A program made the translations under genes and the position numbers. Shown here in pieces: positions 23,052 to 33,650 of a stretch of DNA of 64,000 nt. Below the pieces are notes generated by a model that was given only the letters and a program-made list of their open reading frames with translations, did not search any database and was not told the DNA's origin. Within the stretch, counting starts at the first letter, position 1. Each line of letters starts with the position of its first letter. This stretch comes from Hoplostethus atlanticus (taxonomy: Eukaryota; Chordata; Actinopteri; Trachichthyiformes; Trachichthyidae), in contig JAXDDX010000123.1 of the NCBI GenBank assembly GCA_034670405.1, positions 1,299,501 through 1,363,500 on the forward strand, in the 5' to 3' direction.

Positions 23052-23715
23052 ATCCGTTTGATACTGGGATCCCATGCCCACTTTTTTTTAACCAGGTTAA
23101 AGCTTTTTAGTGGCCGACAAAAGGCTGTTAGTTTTTCACAGTGTGATATGTTGTGTTAATTAACGTTTCTAGTTGCATTCATCTGCCTTGCTAATAAATT
23201 AAGTGCGTCTGGCGATGGGTTGTCAGCAACCATGCTTGCAAGCACACAGGCCGGATGCTGTCAGGTCTTGACAGCATCGAGGGTATATTTATGATAATTT
23301 GCAGCTCCTTAATAAAATGACGCTCCTCGATCTGCTTTACTAGGAAATCTCTGACACACTTTGCAAAAAGCTGCGTGGACTGATTCATCATTTTCCACCC
23401 AAAACTGTTGTTTCCAGCATGACAGAAATAGTCTTTTCCTGTTCGCCTCGTAGGTTGAAGTTGCTGCCGCCATGTCCACTCCACACTAGTCCCTCATGCT
23501 GAGGTGGCGACAAATCTGATTGGTCAGAATACGAAAGGAATGTGGGCCAGTGACAGAGCAGAGAGGCAAACATCATGCTTATCACTGGGTGAGAAATAGC
23601 AGGACCAGAAACACATTTTTGGGGGCACTGGCCCATTTGGCTCAATTACTGACCAATCAACTGGCACAAGTCAACCTCTTAGTGGCCCCGGGCCATCGGG
23701 CACTCCTTATTGTCA
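23051..23715. repeat. Unclassified interspersed repeat, longer copy (copy 2)
   Basis: The segment 23051-23348 is about 88-90% identical by eye, in the same orientation, to 11439-11738. Shared strings include GATACTGGGATCCCATG, AACCAGGTTAAAGC and GTGTTAATTAACGTTTCTAG. The extension to about 23715 is CpG-richer and is probably the rest of the same element, but copy 1 lacks it. It begins at the end of a (CA)n run. No transposase or reverse transcriptase was seen. Confidence 0.7.
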
Positions 23716-25204
23716 AACCGTGTTAATTGAAAAGGCTTTAGCATCTTTAGTGTTTAATCTGGCCTTTTGGAACAGTTTTTAAATTCTGTCATACAGTACA
23801 GGGTAGACCAACTCTGCCCTTTCGGTTAAAAAAAACATGATTTGAGATCCTACACTCTTTAACAGAGTGGCATATGAGGATATATTAACTTCAACTGCCA
23901 ATATTATTAAAGAGACAGCACTGCAATTCCTGTTTGTGCAGCAGTGACTGGATCACCATTCTCCCTCAGACAAGGCATTGAGGCTCCTAGAAAAGTAGTA
24001 GGGGGGCAATTTCAACTAACAATTTCAACTAACCGAAATAGTCCTGGCTCAAATGCTAATCAGGAAATGGAATTGTTATTTTGTTATGCATCACATTTGT
24101 CCTTCCAGCTACACAACATTACACAGCTTATGTTAAATAGGCGGGCCTTTCAGAGGGGAAACAACATTATCCCCAGCTACTTCAATTCAACGCTTTTACT
24201 ATACATTTTTTCATATCAACTGACGCTCTTCTCAATTTGTGGACAAATTAACAATTCATCACCTCCCCCAGCAAATGCTCTCTCAGTTGTAAGCCAAATG
24301 CTACGCTAGCCGATATTAGCACATCATTTTTTATGAGCTGCTGACTCAAACTTCCTAAGACGATTTACCAGGAAATGCTCTGGTACTAACAAACAGCTCA
24401 GAAATCCACCACCTCTGACATGTAGTAATGCTTAAGCAAGTATTCACAGTAAACCACCGAGCTCTATGAATAATGTTTGCAACTCCTAGTCTGATCATCT
24501 TCCTCCCTGAGCTATTACTCTGATCGCTTATCTTGCCACACCAGACCTCGGTATTCCTTTTGTATTCATGGTGAGCAATTTTTCTGAGTTCCACAAGAAA
24601 GAAAGGGGCTTCAGTCAAAAATATCTTGTGGGGGGGGAGGGGGGGGGGGTGGAACACATTAACAAAGCTGGAATAACAACATTCATTGTGCAGCCAGGCT
24701 GTTTGTACCACTGTGTGTGCCAAATTAGCCATGTTAGCCCACAGGACATCACTTTACATATCATCCACGGGGTCATTTAACACGCAAGAGGAGGTCTGGC
24801 CTGTAAATGTATGGGCACCTGTGTTGTCCAAACTGGGCCTGCCGTTGAGGCTTGCTATGCGCTATCATGCAGTGCCATGTAGGTACTGATGCCATCCTCC
24901 ATGGTTCACTGGCAAATCACTCCGCTAGTGACAGAACTATCTAGTCAAACACACAAACACCTGGAGGCCTCACCCACAGGAAGACATTAGTAGCTGTCTG
25001 AGTAGCAGAATGCTGCAGTACCAGTACCAATAAGAGTATATAACATATATTATGTGTTTGACAGACTACCATAAATCTTTTTCATCATTTTAATCATATG
25101 CTACAGTATAATAAAACAAGATATAATACAAGCTCAGCGGTGCCCAAGTCCTGACAGTAAGGAGCTCCTATATGTTCAATTCCCGGCCCCAGGAATGTTG
25201 CATG

Positions 25205-25350
25205 TTGTCCCCGAGTGGATTTCCTCCCACAGGCCAAATACATGCAGGTCAGGTGGATTGGAGACTCTAAGTTGCCCAGAGGTGTGAAAGTGGATGTGAC
25301 CGTGAGTGTGTCTATCTGTGTTAGCCATGTGATGGACTGGTGACCTGTCC
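25205..25350 (+). repeat. Fish dispersed repeat (SINE-like)
   Basis: TTTCCTCCCACAGGCCAAAT, ACATGCAGGTCAGGTGGATT, GGAGACTCTAAGTTGCCCAG and GTGATGGACTGGTGACCTGT occur in order. This series is familiar from a repeat that is abundant in teleost genomes. The sequence upstream (25140-25205) may be its diverged head. Confidence 0.7.
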
Positions 25351-25523
25351 AAGAATAATATAATGTAACACTTTAGCAATACACAGGATCTGAGATATAA
25401 CTATCCGCTGTGCTATTTAATTAGGGTGATGGACTGGTGACCTGTCCAAGAATAATATAATGTAACACTTTAGCAATACACAGGATCTGAGATATAACTA
25501 TCCGCTGTGCTATTTAATTAGGG
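25330..25523. repeat. Exact 97-bp tandem duplication
   Basis: Positions 25330-25426 and 25427-25523 read identically, starting TGATGGACTGGTGACCTGTC. The unit begins in the tail of the SINE-like repeat just upstream and runs into unique flank, so the duplication happened after that repeat inserted. Perfect identity means it is very recent, kept identical by conversion, or an assembly artefact. Confidence 0.95.
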
Positions 25524-25835
25524 TGAGCACTGGCTTGAAACATGGCTATCAGAAGAATGAAGGGTGGGTGAGAGCAGGCAGGTCAGGGTTATTAAGTGGG
25601 CTCTTCCCATCTCAGATATTTTTTGAATTAGGCCTACAACACCTCTGCGCTAAGCCTATTACCCCCCCACCACACACACACAATGGCTACAATAGTAAAA
25701 CTACACACGCACTACACCAACGAAACATCTCACCCAATAACTTCTAGCTTCACCATCAATCTCAACAATAGGCTTATGTGACAGCTGGACTTTACATGGC
25801 TCACGGAGCAGTTCAGAAACCAAATATGTACAAAT

Positions 25836-25872
25836 AATATAATATAATATAATATAATATAATATAATAATA
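25836..25872. repeat. (ATAAT)n microsatellite
   Basis: About seven AATAT units in a row in AT-rich intron sequence. Confidence 0.9.
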
Positions 25873-26263
25873 TATGAGATGGGCTTTAAGGAGACTTGAT
25901 TCCGATACATACACGATACGATTCCATACATTTAGCAGCATGCACTGGTTTGGATAGCTAGGGTCCTTCTGCACCATTCCTGATTCCTTCTTATCTGTAA
26001 TGTTAGTGTAAATCCTTAAAAATATCTAGCATAGCGTTTTCCTGAGGTTTAAGCACTGACCTTTAGCTGATATTTGGAGTGTGCTGCTTGGTGTCTGTTA
26101 GACAGACATGGGATGCCTGTCTACTTAGCAGAGAAGAGGGAAAGGTCAATGCTCCTGGTGATGAGAGGTTCAAGGCTCAGGGCAGCAGTTTCAAAGCTGC
26201 TGCAGAAAATCAATCATGCCCTTCACAGGTATGAATGAGGTCCGCACATTATGGTTGAGCAAA

Positions 26264-26298
26264 GAAAGAAAGAAAGAAAGAGAGAAAGAAAGAAAGAA
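26264..26298. repeat. (AAAG)n microsatellite
   Basis: AAAG tetranucleotide units over about 35 bp with one interruption. Confidence 0.9.
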
Positions 26299-27703
26299 GA
26301 GTGTGTGCATGCATGTTGGAGTGTGCTTAAAACACAGTGCAACATAAGAAGAAGAGAAGGGGGGCGGTGAGTGCTTGTTTATGTAGCTTTGCAGCCGGGC
26401 ATTAAGACAGTGTGTGGGAGAGCACATTGTAGCTTTTATAGCTAACTCTTTAAGTACCTGGCATGAACATGGATGAGTAGGCTGAGAGTGCCTCTATGAC
26501 TTGTACGCATCATGTCTGGTAAAAATGCTGCCAGTCAATGAATCTGGCTAATTATGTGTGAATTACAGCAATCTGGTTCCTTTCTCTGAAAATGAGAAAT
26601 ACAATCTGCTTCCAGAGGTCAATGGTAAGAATGATCGAGAGTTGCACTGTTGTCTGTTTGTTTCTCATTTTTCCAAAACAAAAAAAAAATATTTGATGGC
26701 TGGTTGATGAGTAGCTACAAGTCAGTGGAGTCTAGTGTGACGGGTGCTACACGCCCCATGATGGTAGCACTCTATTTCGGGTAGTGTACAGCCATTTGTG
26801 AGTCAGACCACTGAGAACACTAAATCAATGATCACACTGTGGTCAGAGACCTGTAGCAAATTTGCACAGGCAGTCTCTATGGTCTATAAAGACACAGAAA
26901 CAGGAGAACAGAGACCTACCTCAGCATGCTCCACAGTGTGAACTATTACCACTGTGACATTCACAGCAAGGACCAGAGGACCGAACTCAGACGACTGAGG
27001 AAAATTATATTTCTCTATTACAGACAAAAATGTACACGTGTGTACATTCAAACAAGGACAGGCTGATGTGTGTGCATATGCTCCATGTGTGCATGGAGTA
27101 GCAAACAAAATCATTACACACTAATTGTTGACATACTGTCACTAATTCAGTAATTAGTGGAGCAGCTAGCAGAAGTGTTGGTTTGACCATATGTTTGCTT
27201 CCATGCTGAACTGTAGGATGGTTTACTATGTTAACAGAGTAAGAGGAATCGCTCGATAATGCGTTGTAGTGTTGTTTTCAGGTAGTGGACAATATCTGCT
27301 GTCTGCTGCTACAGGTCCCTAGATTGATCATTAAAATGTGGTACTGTGAAGATAATGGTGCATTTTTTTTAACTCCCAAATGATGATGGTCTTTTGTCAG
27401 TAAACAGGCCATATTTTTAATTTTGTCATAGAAACGATGGGTACAAGTTGATCAAGTTTACTTATGACCTTCCTTTGTTGTGATAATCTTGTGCTAATCA
27501 ATGCATTATTATATACAAAACCACAAAAGTAATCATTCAAATTATTATGAGAATAACTTGACTCCAGTGGTGTGTGTGTAAATGAAGACTGCAGTTAAAA
27601 CAAAGTACCAACTGGGTCAATAAAGAGGTTAATGTAGAGTAATAGATGACTAATGAACATTTAATTACACTGAACCAAAAACTTACACCAGGCAATTAAA
27701 GCC

Positions 27704-27705
<2 letters not shown>

Positions 27706-27751
<46 letters not shown>
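27706..27751. repeat. (CA)n microsatellite
   Basis: A CA run of about 46 bp in the largest intron. Confidence 0.95.
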
Positions 27752-27753
<2 letters not shown>

Positions 27754-28659
27754 TGAACCCCCACCTTGGGGAGGAAGGGGAGGGCTATTGTAGAATGAAG
27801 CAAGGAGCAAAGGGAAGACAAAGTGAGAAAAAAAATGAGACAGACGTAAGCAGAGAGGAAAACTCAGGGGATGTGGGCGCTTGTCGGACTAACGGAGGAG
27901 GAGGGCAAAATGACAAACTCCGAAGTGGTGAGGCAAAAGTCTCATGCGATTTAGAATAGATTTAGAAGGGGAAATGCTCTGGGGGAGATAAGCAGCACAG
28001 AAAAATGCTCAGGCTGCAGGTTTGCGACGCCGGGCCAGAAAAGTAGCCTCAGTGGACGAGCAGGGATTCACATAGTGGGACTATCTTAGATAGCAGCATA
28101 CCCCCTCCTACTGCAGTCACACACGCTGAGGAAAATAAATATTCATTCCCTTCCCCTTGTGCCCAGTGTTAAAGACTTTCCCACAGGGATACGTCCGTGA
28201 GTTCCACATAAAAGAGCCATTCACAGTGATTTAATGATAGGGCTACAAAAACAGAGTAATAGCTGTCACAGTTAGCTGCAGCTGAGGGAACACTGGATTA
28301 AGCCCGATTTTGTGCAACATTCTAAAGAAGAATAAAATGAACTTGGACAGCGAGCAACATGCAATTTTAATTGCTTCATAATCTAGCAAAACATGTTTTC
28401 TTCGCTGTCAAAATCTCAATATAATTAGATGTAGAATTACACCAAGAAATAAGTCTAAATAAGCTGCTATGATATAATGAATAATTCAAAATAATATAAT
28501 TAAGATATAATTAAATGTGTTGATGCACATTAGTTATACTTAATCCACATATTTCATCTAACAAAACATTGGAAAACTTAGGCATTAGATCAAAACACAG
28601 ATCAGTTAAGAATGAGTAGTGGGTAATTAAAGCAAAGCAATGTACTATTTCTAAACTGC

Positions 28660-28755
28660 AATCTGGCCCAGGACCTTTGCTGCATGTCATCCCTCCTCTC
28701 TCTCTCTCAATCGTTCCACTGTTAACTGTTCAATTAAGGCAAAAAATGCCCCAAC
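28660..28755 (+). repeat. SINE 3' body and tail
   Basis: TTTGCTGCATGTCATCCCTC, a CT-rich body, then CAATTAAGGCAAAAAATGCC are the usual 3' part of a teleost tRNA-derived SINE. The tRNA head is missing. Confidence 0.6.
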
Positions 28756-30391
28756 ACAATAAACTTTAAAGAGAAACAAAGGCTTTATCTCAAGGTCTCT
28801 GAAACGCAAGTGGCTTCATGCTGCTACAGTAGTGAATACAGTATAAGCTACTTGTTTTAGCCAACAATGACTGGGAACCCCTCATTTCCCTCTGACAGAT
28901 GGAAGGGGCCGACCATAAAGCCTGAGCAGAAATCATTAAGTCAGCCAAAGCCCTGCAGAGCTGTTTTAATTGTGTGCTCTGGAGCTGTAGGCACAGCTTA
29001 CCTGATTGCTCCTATAACTAACTGCCTTCACAGAGACAGACAGGATCTTCTGAGGACGTTTAGAGAGTGATTTGTGTTCAGAAGGTTCCTCCGGGTGAGG
29101 CAGATGGGGCGAAGCAGAGAGGCGAGAGATGAGGAGACCGTTCATCGTTGAGCGAGCAGATTGGAGGCTCTCCATTGGAAAGAACCTTGTCCAGCAGGAG
29201 AGCTCAAGCACCTGGCTAATGCTTTCATGGCTCATAATTTGTGGCAGGCCTGCCACTGTGTACGGTTAGCATTGCAATGCGACGCCCTACAGAGGTCTGT
29301 GCCTGTGGTCCCGACCTTCCGTGTGTGTGTGTGTAGGACAGAACACTCATTCATAGCGCTAATCTACAGCCCTTCATCAGCCATGCCGCTGTGCCTGTGT
29401 ATTGCATTGATCAATCACTGGATAAAGCCCAGCGATAGGAAAACGTGAGCACACACCCAAAGTGTTGATTTACACACCAGCAGTAAAACACACTCATTTG
29501 AGGAAATGATACTCACACTCACTATTCACATGCACGTGTGAATACACTTACAGACAGATGGACAGACAGAAACACACACACACACACACTCACACCTCAA
29601 ATGAGGTGTTGACAGGTTGAGCAGGACTTACATTCACTGTCTAATGCATAACGGCATATCAAATTCTATTAAAAAATATACAGTCTGCCAAAACTCCCTA
29701 CTTTGATTGACATACAAGCTTGTAACTCAATCCACTTCTAACAAGCTTTACTTTAAGCTCCGAGAGACCGCTCTGAGCCACACAACTTCACCACCAGACT
29801 TGAAGCTTCACAGTCTGGCTAGAATCCCTTAAACACTTCAAACAGGTACCTGCAGACAAACTCAGCTCAGTCCTGGCCAAATACAGCTTTATACAGCATG
29901 TATACCAGCTAGTGACATCAGAGCAGTGTAGCTTTGTTCCCTTACCCTTGCTCTCTCCACCAGCTGAACACTCTAAACATTTAATCTTGCCAAAATGCCC
30001 TCTTAATAAACTCAGGGGGAAGCCTTACCTTCAGAGAGAAACAAATGTGGTTTACAGTACTGATGATCAGCAGCATCTACCCTGAAGCTCTTTATACTCA
30101 AAACTCATTATTCAGTCATAGAGGGAGAAGAGAGCGTGAAAAGGGGGAGATTTCAGAGCCCAGGCCTGTTGCTGAAAACAATCAGTGAAGCTGAATGGAA
30201 GATGTGACCAGGGATGTAAATGTGTATCAAGGTGTTATTAAGATACCTTTGTCCACTGCCTGCAGCCTCCCTCGCTCTCTCTGTACTACATTTAACTGTG
30301 CAAACTACACTAGACCTGAAGCTAGGTGCCCTGAGGTGAGGGAATTTACCAGCAGAAGCAAGTGCAGCAATAGTGTGTCAGGGTGAGTTAC

Positions 30392-30504
30392 CTGTACTCC
30401 TCCTGTTGGAAAGCTGGGATGAGGGAGAGCAGAAGGACAGTGATCTCCACCAAAGTACTGCTAAACTTCACTGGCTCCCCATCATCGTAGGCTATCACAA
30501 ACAA
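30392..30504 (-). CDS. pcdh15: pcdh15 window exon 12: end of EC9 and the calcium-free EC9-10 linker
   Basis: This is 113 nt: 37 codons plus AG, which completes an Arg codon with the next exon. LFVIAYDDGEPVKFSSTLVE (human [20 protein letters not shown]) is followed by ITVLLLSLIPAFQQEEY (human ILVLHPGEIPRFTQEEY). The EC9-10 junction has no DxNDN motif; the residues are LLLSLIP. In mammalian PCDH15 this junction is the calcium-independent bend. The acceptor is CTCTCTACAG/TTG and the donor AG/GTAACT. Confidence 0.96.
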
Positions 30505-30546
30505 CTGTAGAGAGCAAGAGAGAATATGCACACATACAGACACACA

Positions 30547-30602
<56 letters not shown>

Positions 30603-31709
30603 TATTATTATTGTGTCACTCTACTCTTATCAATCCCTTTGTGGTTCCCAAGCATGTTTCTGCAGACATGTTTGGCATCCTAATAACAAATAGAGGCTGG
30701 TAATATCAGACCTAGCAAGCAGCCTGCAAACGTCCCTGAGTGAGTATGAATGTATCGATCTACATTCATAGACTGTGGAGACTTGGGGCTTGGGGAAAAG
30801 AGGGAGGAGAGGCAGAGAGGGAGAGATAGGCAGAGAGAATGAGAAACAAGAAATAGAGACAAGAAAGGAAAACACAAGAGATAGGAAGGAGAAATACAGG
30901 CAGCGTGAGTGTGTGAGAGACTCGTCCTCATTAGGACCTAATATCCCATAGCACCTGCTCCACTGTTCACCACCACAGATAGGTCCTGCTAAGGTCGCCG
31001 CAATCCACTCAAATTACCTTATGGGGAGGCTGGGCGTGCATCTGAGACAACTATCACTGGTCCTTACTTATTTTGGTCACAGATGCAAGAGAAGCAATGA
31101 CCTGATGACTGAGACGATCGGGTCAGCGTGGTGGTAATTCCCTCAATATGGTCTCAGAAATCATAGAGTCCATTAACTCAATATGCACATAATGGTGACC
31201 CAGTGATCCTCGCTGCCACTGCAACATTGCGTAGGTTAAAAGGTGCAGAGTGGTAAGAAGTTACGCAGCTTCTGTATAGTGGAAAATATTGTGATTCTTA
31301 GTGTTTGTATCTGTGATATGGGATTTAAACATCATCATCATCATACCATCATTGTCATCGTCATTGTCATCATCCCAAATGCCACCACCAGTCATCATCA
31401 TGATCACCATCATTATCACCTCAAGAGGTCTAATGATTATGGACTTTTGAAAACTGATAAGTTATTTAAAAGAAAATCAAAACTGGCTTTTGTTTTTATA
31501 ATCATAGCTTTTCGGTTTGGCAGGAAATGAGCTTCAATTTTAGTCTATTATAGTGATAGTGATGAAGTAGGTCCTTTGGTGATGTGCTATGGTGAATCAC
31601 TGAATAACCCCAGCTATGCCAGTAGCATTTTTCCCGGAGAACATACCCATTGTCATCACAAGCACCATGCAACATTATAATCGGCATTACCATCGTCACC
31701 GTCACTCAC
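30505..31709. other. Intron between window exons 11 and 12
   Basis: About 1.2 kb. It contains (CA)n at 30536-30600 near the exon 12 acceptor, purine-rich sequence at 30790-30900 and an imperfect CAT/ATC-rich tract at 31329-31420. Confidence 0.7.
30536..30600. repeat. (CA)n microsatellite, (UG)n in the transcript, upstream of the exon 12 acceptor
   Basis: A CA-rich run of about 65 bp whose near end is only about 32 nt from the exon 12 3' splice site. In the pcdh15 pre-mRNA it reads as (UG)n just upstream of the pyrimidine tract. Confidence 0.95.
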
Positions 31710-31850
31710 CTTAAAAACGTCAGTTGGCTCTTCGTTGAGGTTGACCTTGGTGATGACCGCTCCAGAGTCCACATTCACATCAAAGATGCTCCCGCTGTAC
31801 GGAGATCTGTCCTGGTCCACTCTATAGTGGACAACGCTGGCAGGTGTACC
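31710..31850 (-). CDS. pcdh15: pcdh15 window exon 11: EC9 body
   Basis: This is 141 nt (47 codons), phase 0/0. [20 protein letters not shown] then [20 protein letters not shown] and EPTDVFK match human [40 protein letters not shown] and [15 protein letters not shown] is a PCDH15-specific signature. The acceptor is CCTTCCTCCAG/GGT and the donor AAG/GTGAGT. Confidence 0.97.
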
Positions 31851-32826
31851 CTGGAGGAAGGAGAAAGATAGTTCTGATAACAATGCAACAACAATATTAC
31901 TATAAATTAAAGTATAATATATGAATACATGCTGTGTGGGTACTGCTTATTACTTTGGTATTTAATATCATCTCTTTTTTACCTCTATTGTTACACTTAA
32001 TTGTTTACCATCCCATACCTGCATCATGAAGCTAGAGTGCTATGAATTGAAAAGGTTTCTCTTCCCTCTGTGTAAACTGAAGCATACTTGTCATGCAGAT
32101 GTATCACTTCACATTTGTATCCCTATTAACAACTCTTAAGCTTGTCATGGCTCTCATTAGGCCTGCCCCTCATCACATTGCCTAAAATTAACTCACTCTT
32201 ACTCATTGATTCAGACCTCTTCCCTTTCATTTGGAATTAAAAACTCCCCATCCAGACCCAGCCCCTCGCTCTCCAGGGCAACACACTTACATTTATTAGT
32301 GAGAGCTTGGACTTTGAGTATGACCCTCTGATTAAGATTAATCATGGTTCCTGATTGCTCTTCATCTCTATAGCTATCTTATTTCAGTTACATCCCTTTG
32401 GACCTCAAATCCAGTCTGATTTTTAATACGTTTATTGAAGCGTTGTTAGAGGGGAGAGATAAATCCCACAGCAGCGGCAGGTCCCTCGGGAGGCTTACTC
32501 ACACAAATGCATCTCTGAGAGGTTATGAAACCATCAGAGTGAATACAGTAAAGCCATTCCCTGTAAATAAAAAAAAAGGCCCTGCTGTAACAGTTCTAAA
32601 TTGTTTTCAAACGTAAAATAGGAAAAACTGAATTTCTGTATATAACAGCACTGATATCAAGTAACTCTCCACAGCAGCATCCCACCCAGTAGCCAGACTT
32701 CTACAATGATGTCTGTAGACTTGGTTAAAAGTGTTTTTCTCAAGGCAGACAAGTCAATAATATCAAACATCCTCTAGCAGTTTGTTGTTCCCAAGCCTGT
32801 ATAACAATTTTCCCTTTAGAAACTCG

Positions 32827-32950
32827 TGGGGTGTCCTGGTGGCTCAGTGGTCTAAGGCGCATACCACCTGTGTCGCATTTCATCCCTCCTCTCTCACCCA
32901 GTCTTTCCTGTCTCTCTCTCCACTGCTAACTATCAAATAAAGGCAGAAAT
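32827..32950 (+). repeat. tRNA-derived SINE fragment lacking box B
   Basis: GTGTCCTGGTGGCTCAGTGG gives a clear RNA polymerase III box A (TGGCTCAGTGG). The sequence then skips the expected box B (GGTTCGAATCC) and continues with the typical C/T-rich SINE body and the CAAATAAAGGCAGAAA tail. This implies an internal deletion. Confidence 0.7.
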
Positions 32951-33379
32951 GAGAAAAACATTTACTTTAAAAAACAAACAAAAAAAGAAACTAATTTCGA
33001 AGTATAATTGAGCCCCAGATCAACCCTATGAACAGCCCTAGTTCTGACCTCAGACAGCACTAGTATAGGTAGTGGCTATTGGGAACTCAGTCTTTTAGGT
33101 CTGCATCATCACACTAACCATCTACCTGCTATCTGTGTGAGAGTGTAGGGCTGAGTTTATCTGTCTTGTGTGTGTGTGTCGTGTTTAGTGCGGCTGCCTG
33201 TGTGTGTGGCTCTGGGTTTTCTCTCTTTTCTTTTCAAGCACCTGTCGCACACTGTGACCTTACCTGGCAGTGGGGGTGCTGGCCCCCTGTCCCTGGCTAA
33301 CCATGTCCCATCTACCCTATTGGTTTTTCCCTATCTTACTGTTGTTATCCATATAACTACCCAGCCATCCTGGTGGGGA

Positions 33380-33650
33380 GATCCCTCTCTGAACTGTCAC
33401 ACCCAAGGTTTCTTCAATATTTTCTTTCCTAATAAGGTCCTGAGAGTTTTCTTCCCTGTCAAGGTTAGGTTGAATTAGATGGGTTGGAAGGCTTGTTTCT
33501 GTCTTACCATGCTATTTTGTGTTTTGTGTTCTGCCTCTGTTTCCTGTGTTCTAAATTTGTTTATCTTGTTTTGTGTTTTATTGTTGACTAACTAGATCTA
33601 GCTAGGCTCATCTCTGTAAAGTCACTGAGACATGTTGACATATGTCATCT
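33380..33650 (+). repeat. Diverged fish repeat resembling a LINE-type 3' tail
   Basis: CACCCAAGGTTTCTTCAATA, then a T-rich segment and a final GTAAAGTCACTGAGACATGT, resemble the 3' region of a repeat common in teleosts. Divergence is high and the class is not certain. Confidence 0.35.

Larger units (their letters stand above)
13636..30391. other. Largest intron (about 16.8 kb), between window exons 12 and 13
   Basis: It carries most of the repeats: a Tc1 end near 14 kb, an unidentified CpG-rich region with a G25 tract at 15.7-17.5 kb, a minisatellite, a 14-bp hairpin, fish dispersed repeats at 20.9-22.4 kb, a compound microsatellite plus interspersed repeat at 22.86-23.72 kb, a SINE-like repeat with an exact tandem duplication at 25.2-25.5 kb, a SINE tail at 28.66 kb and several microsatellites. 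No second gene is supported. Confidence 0.7.
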
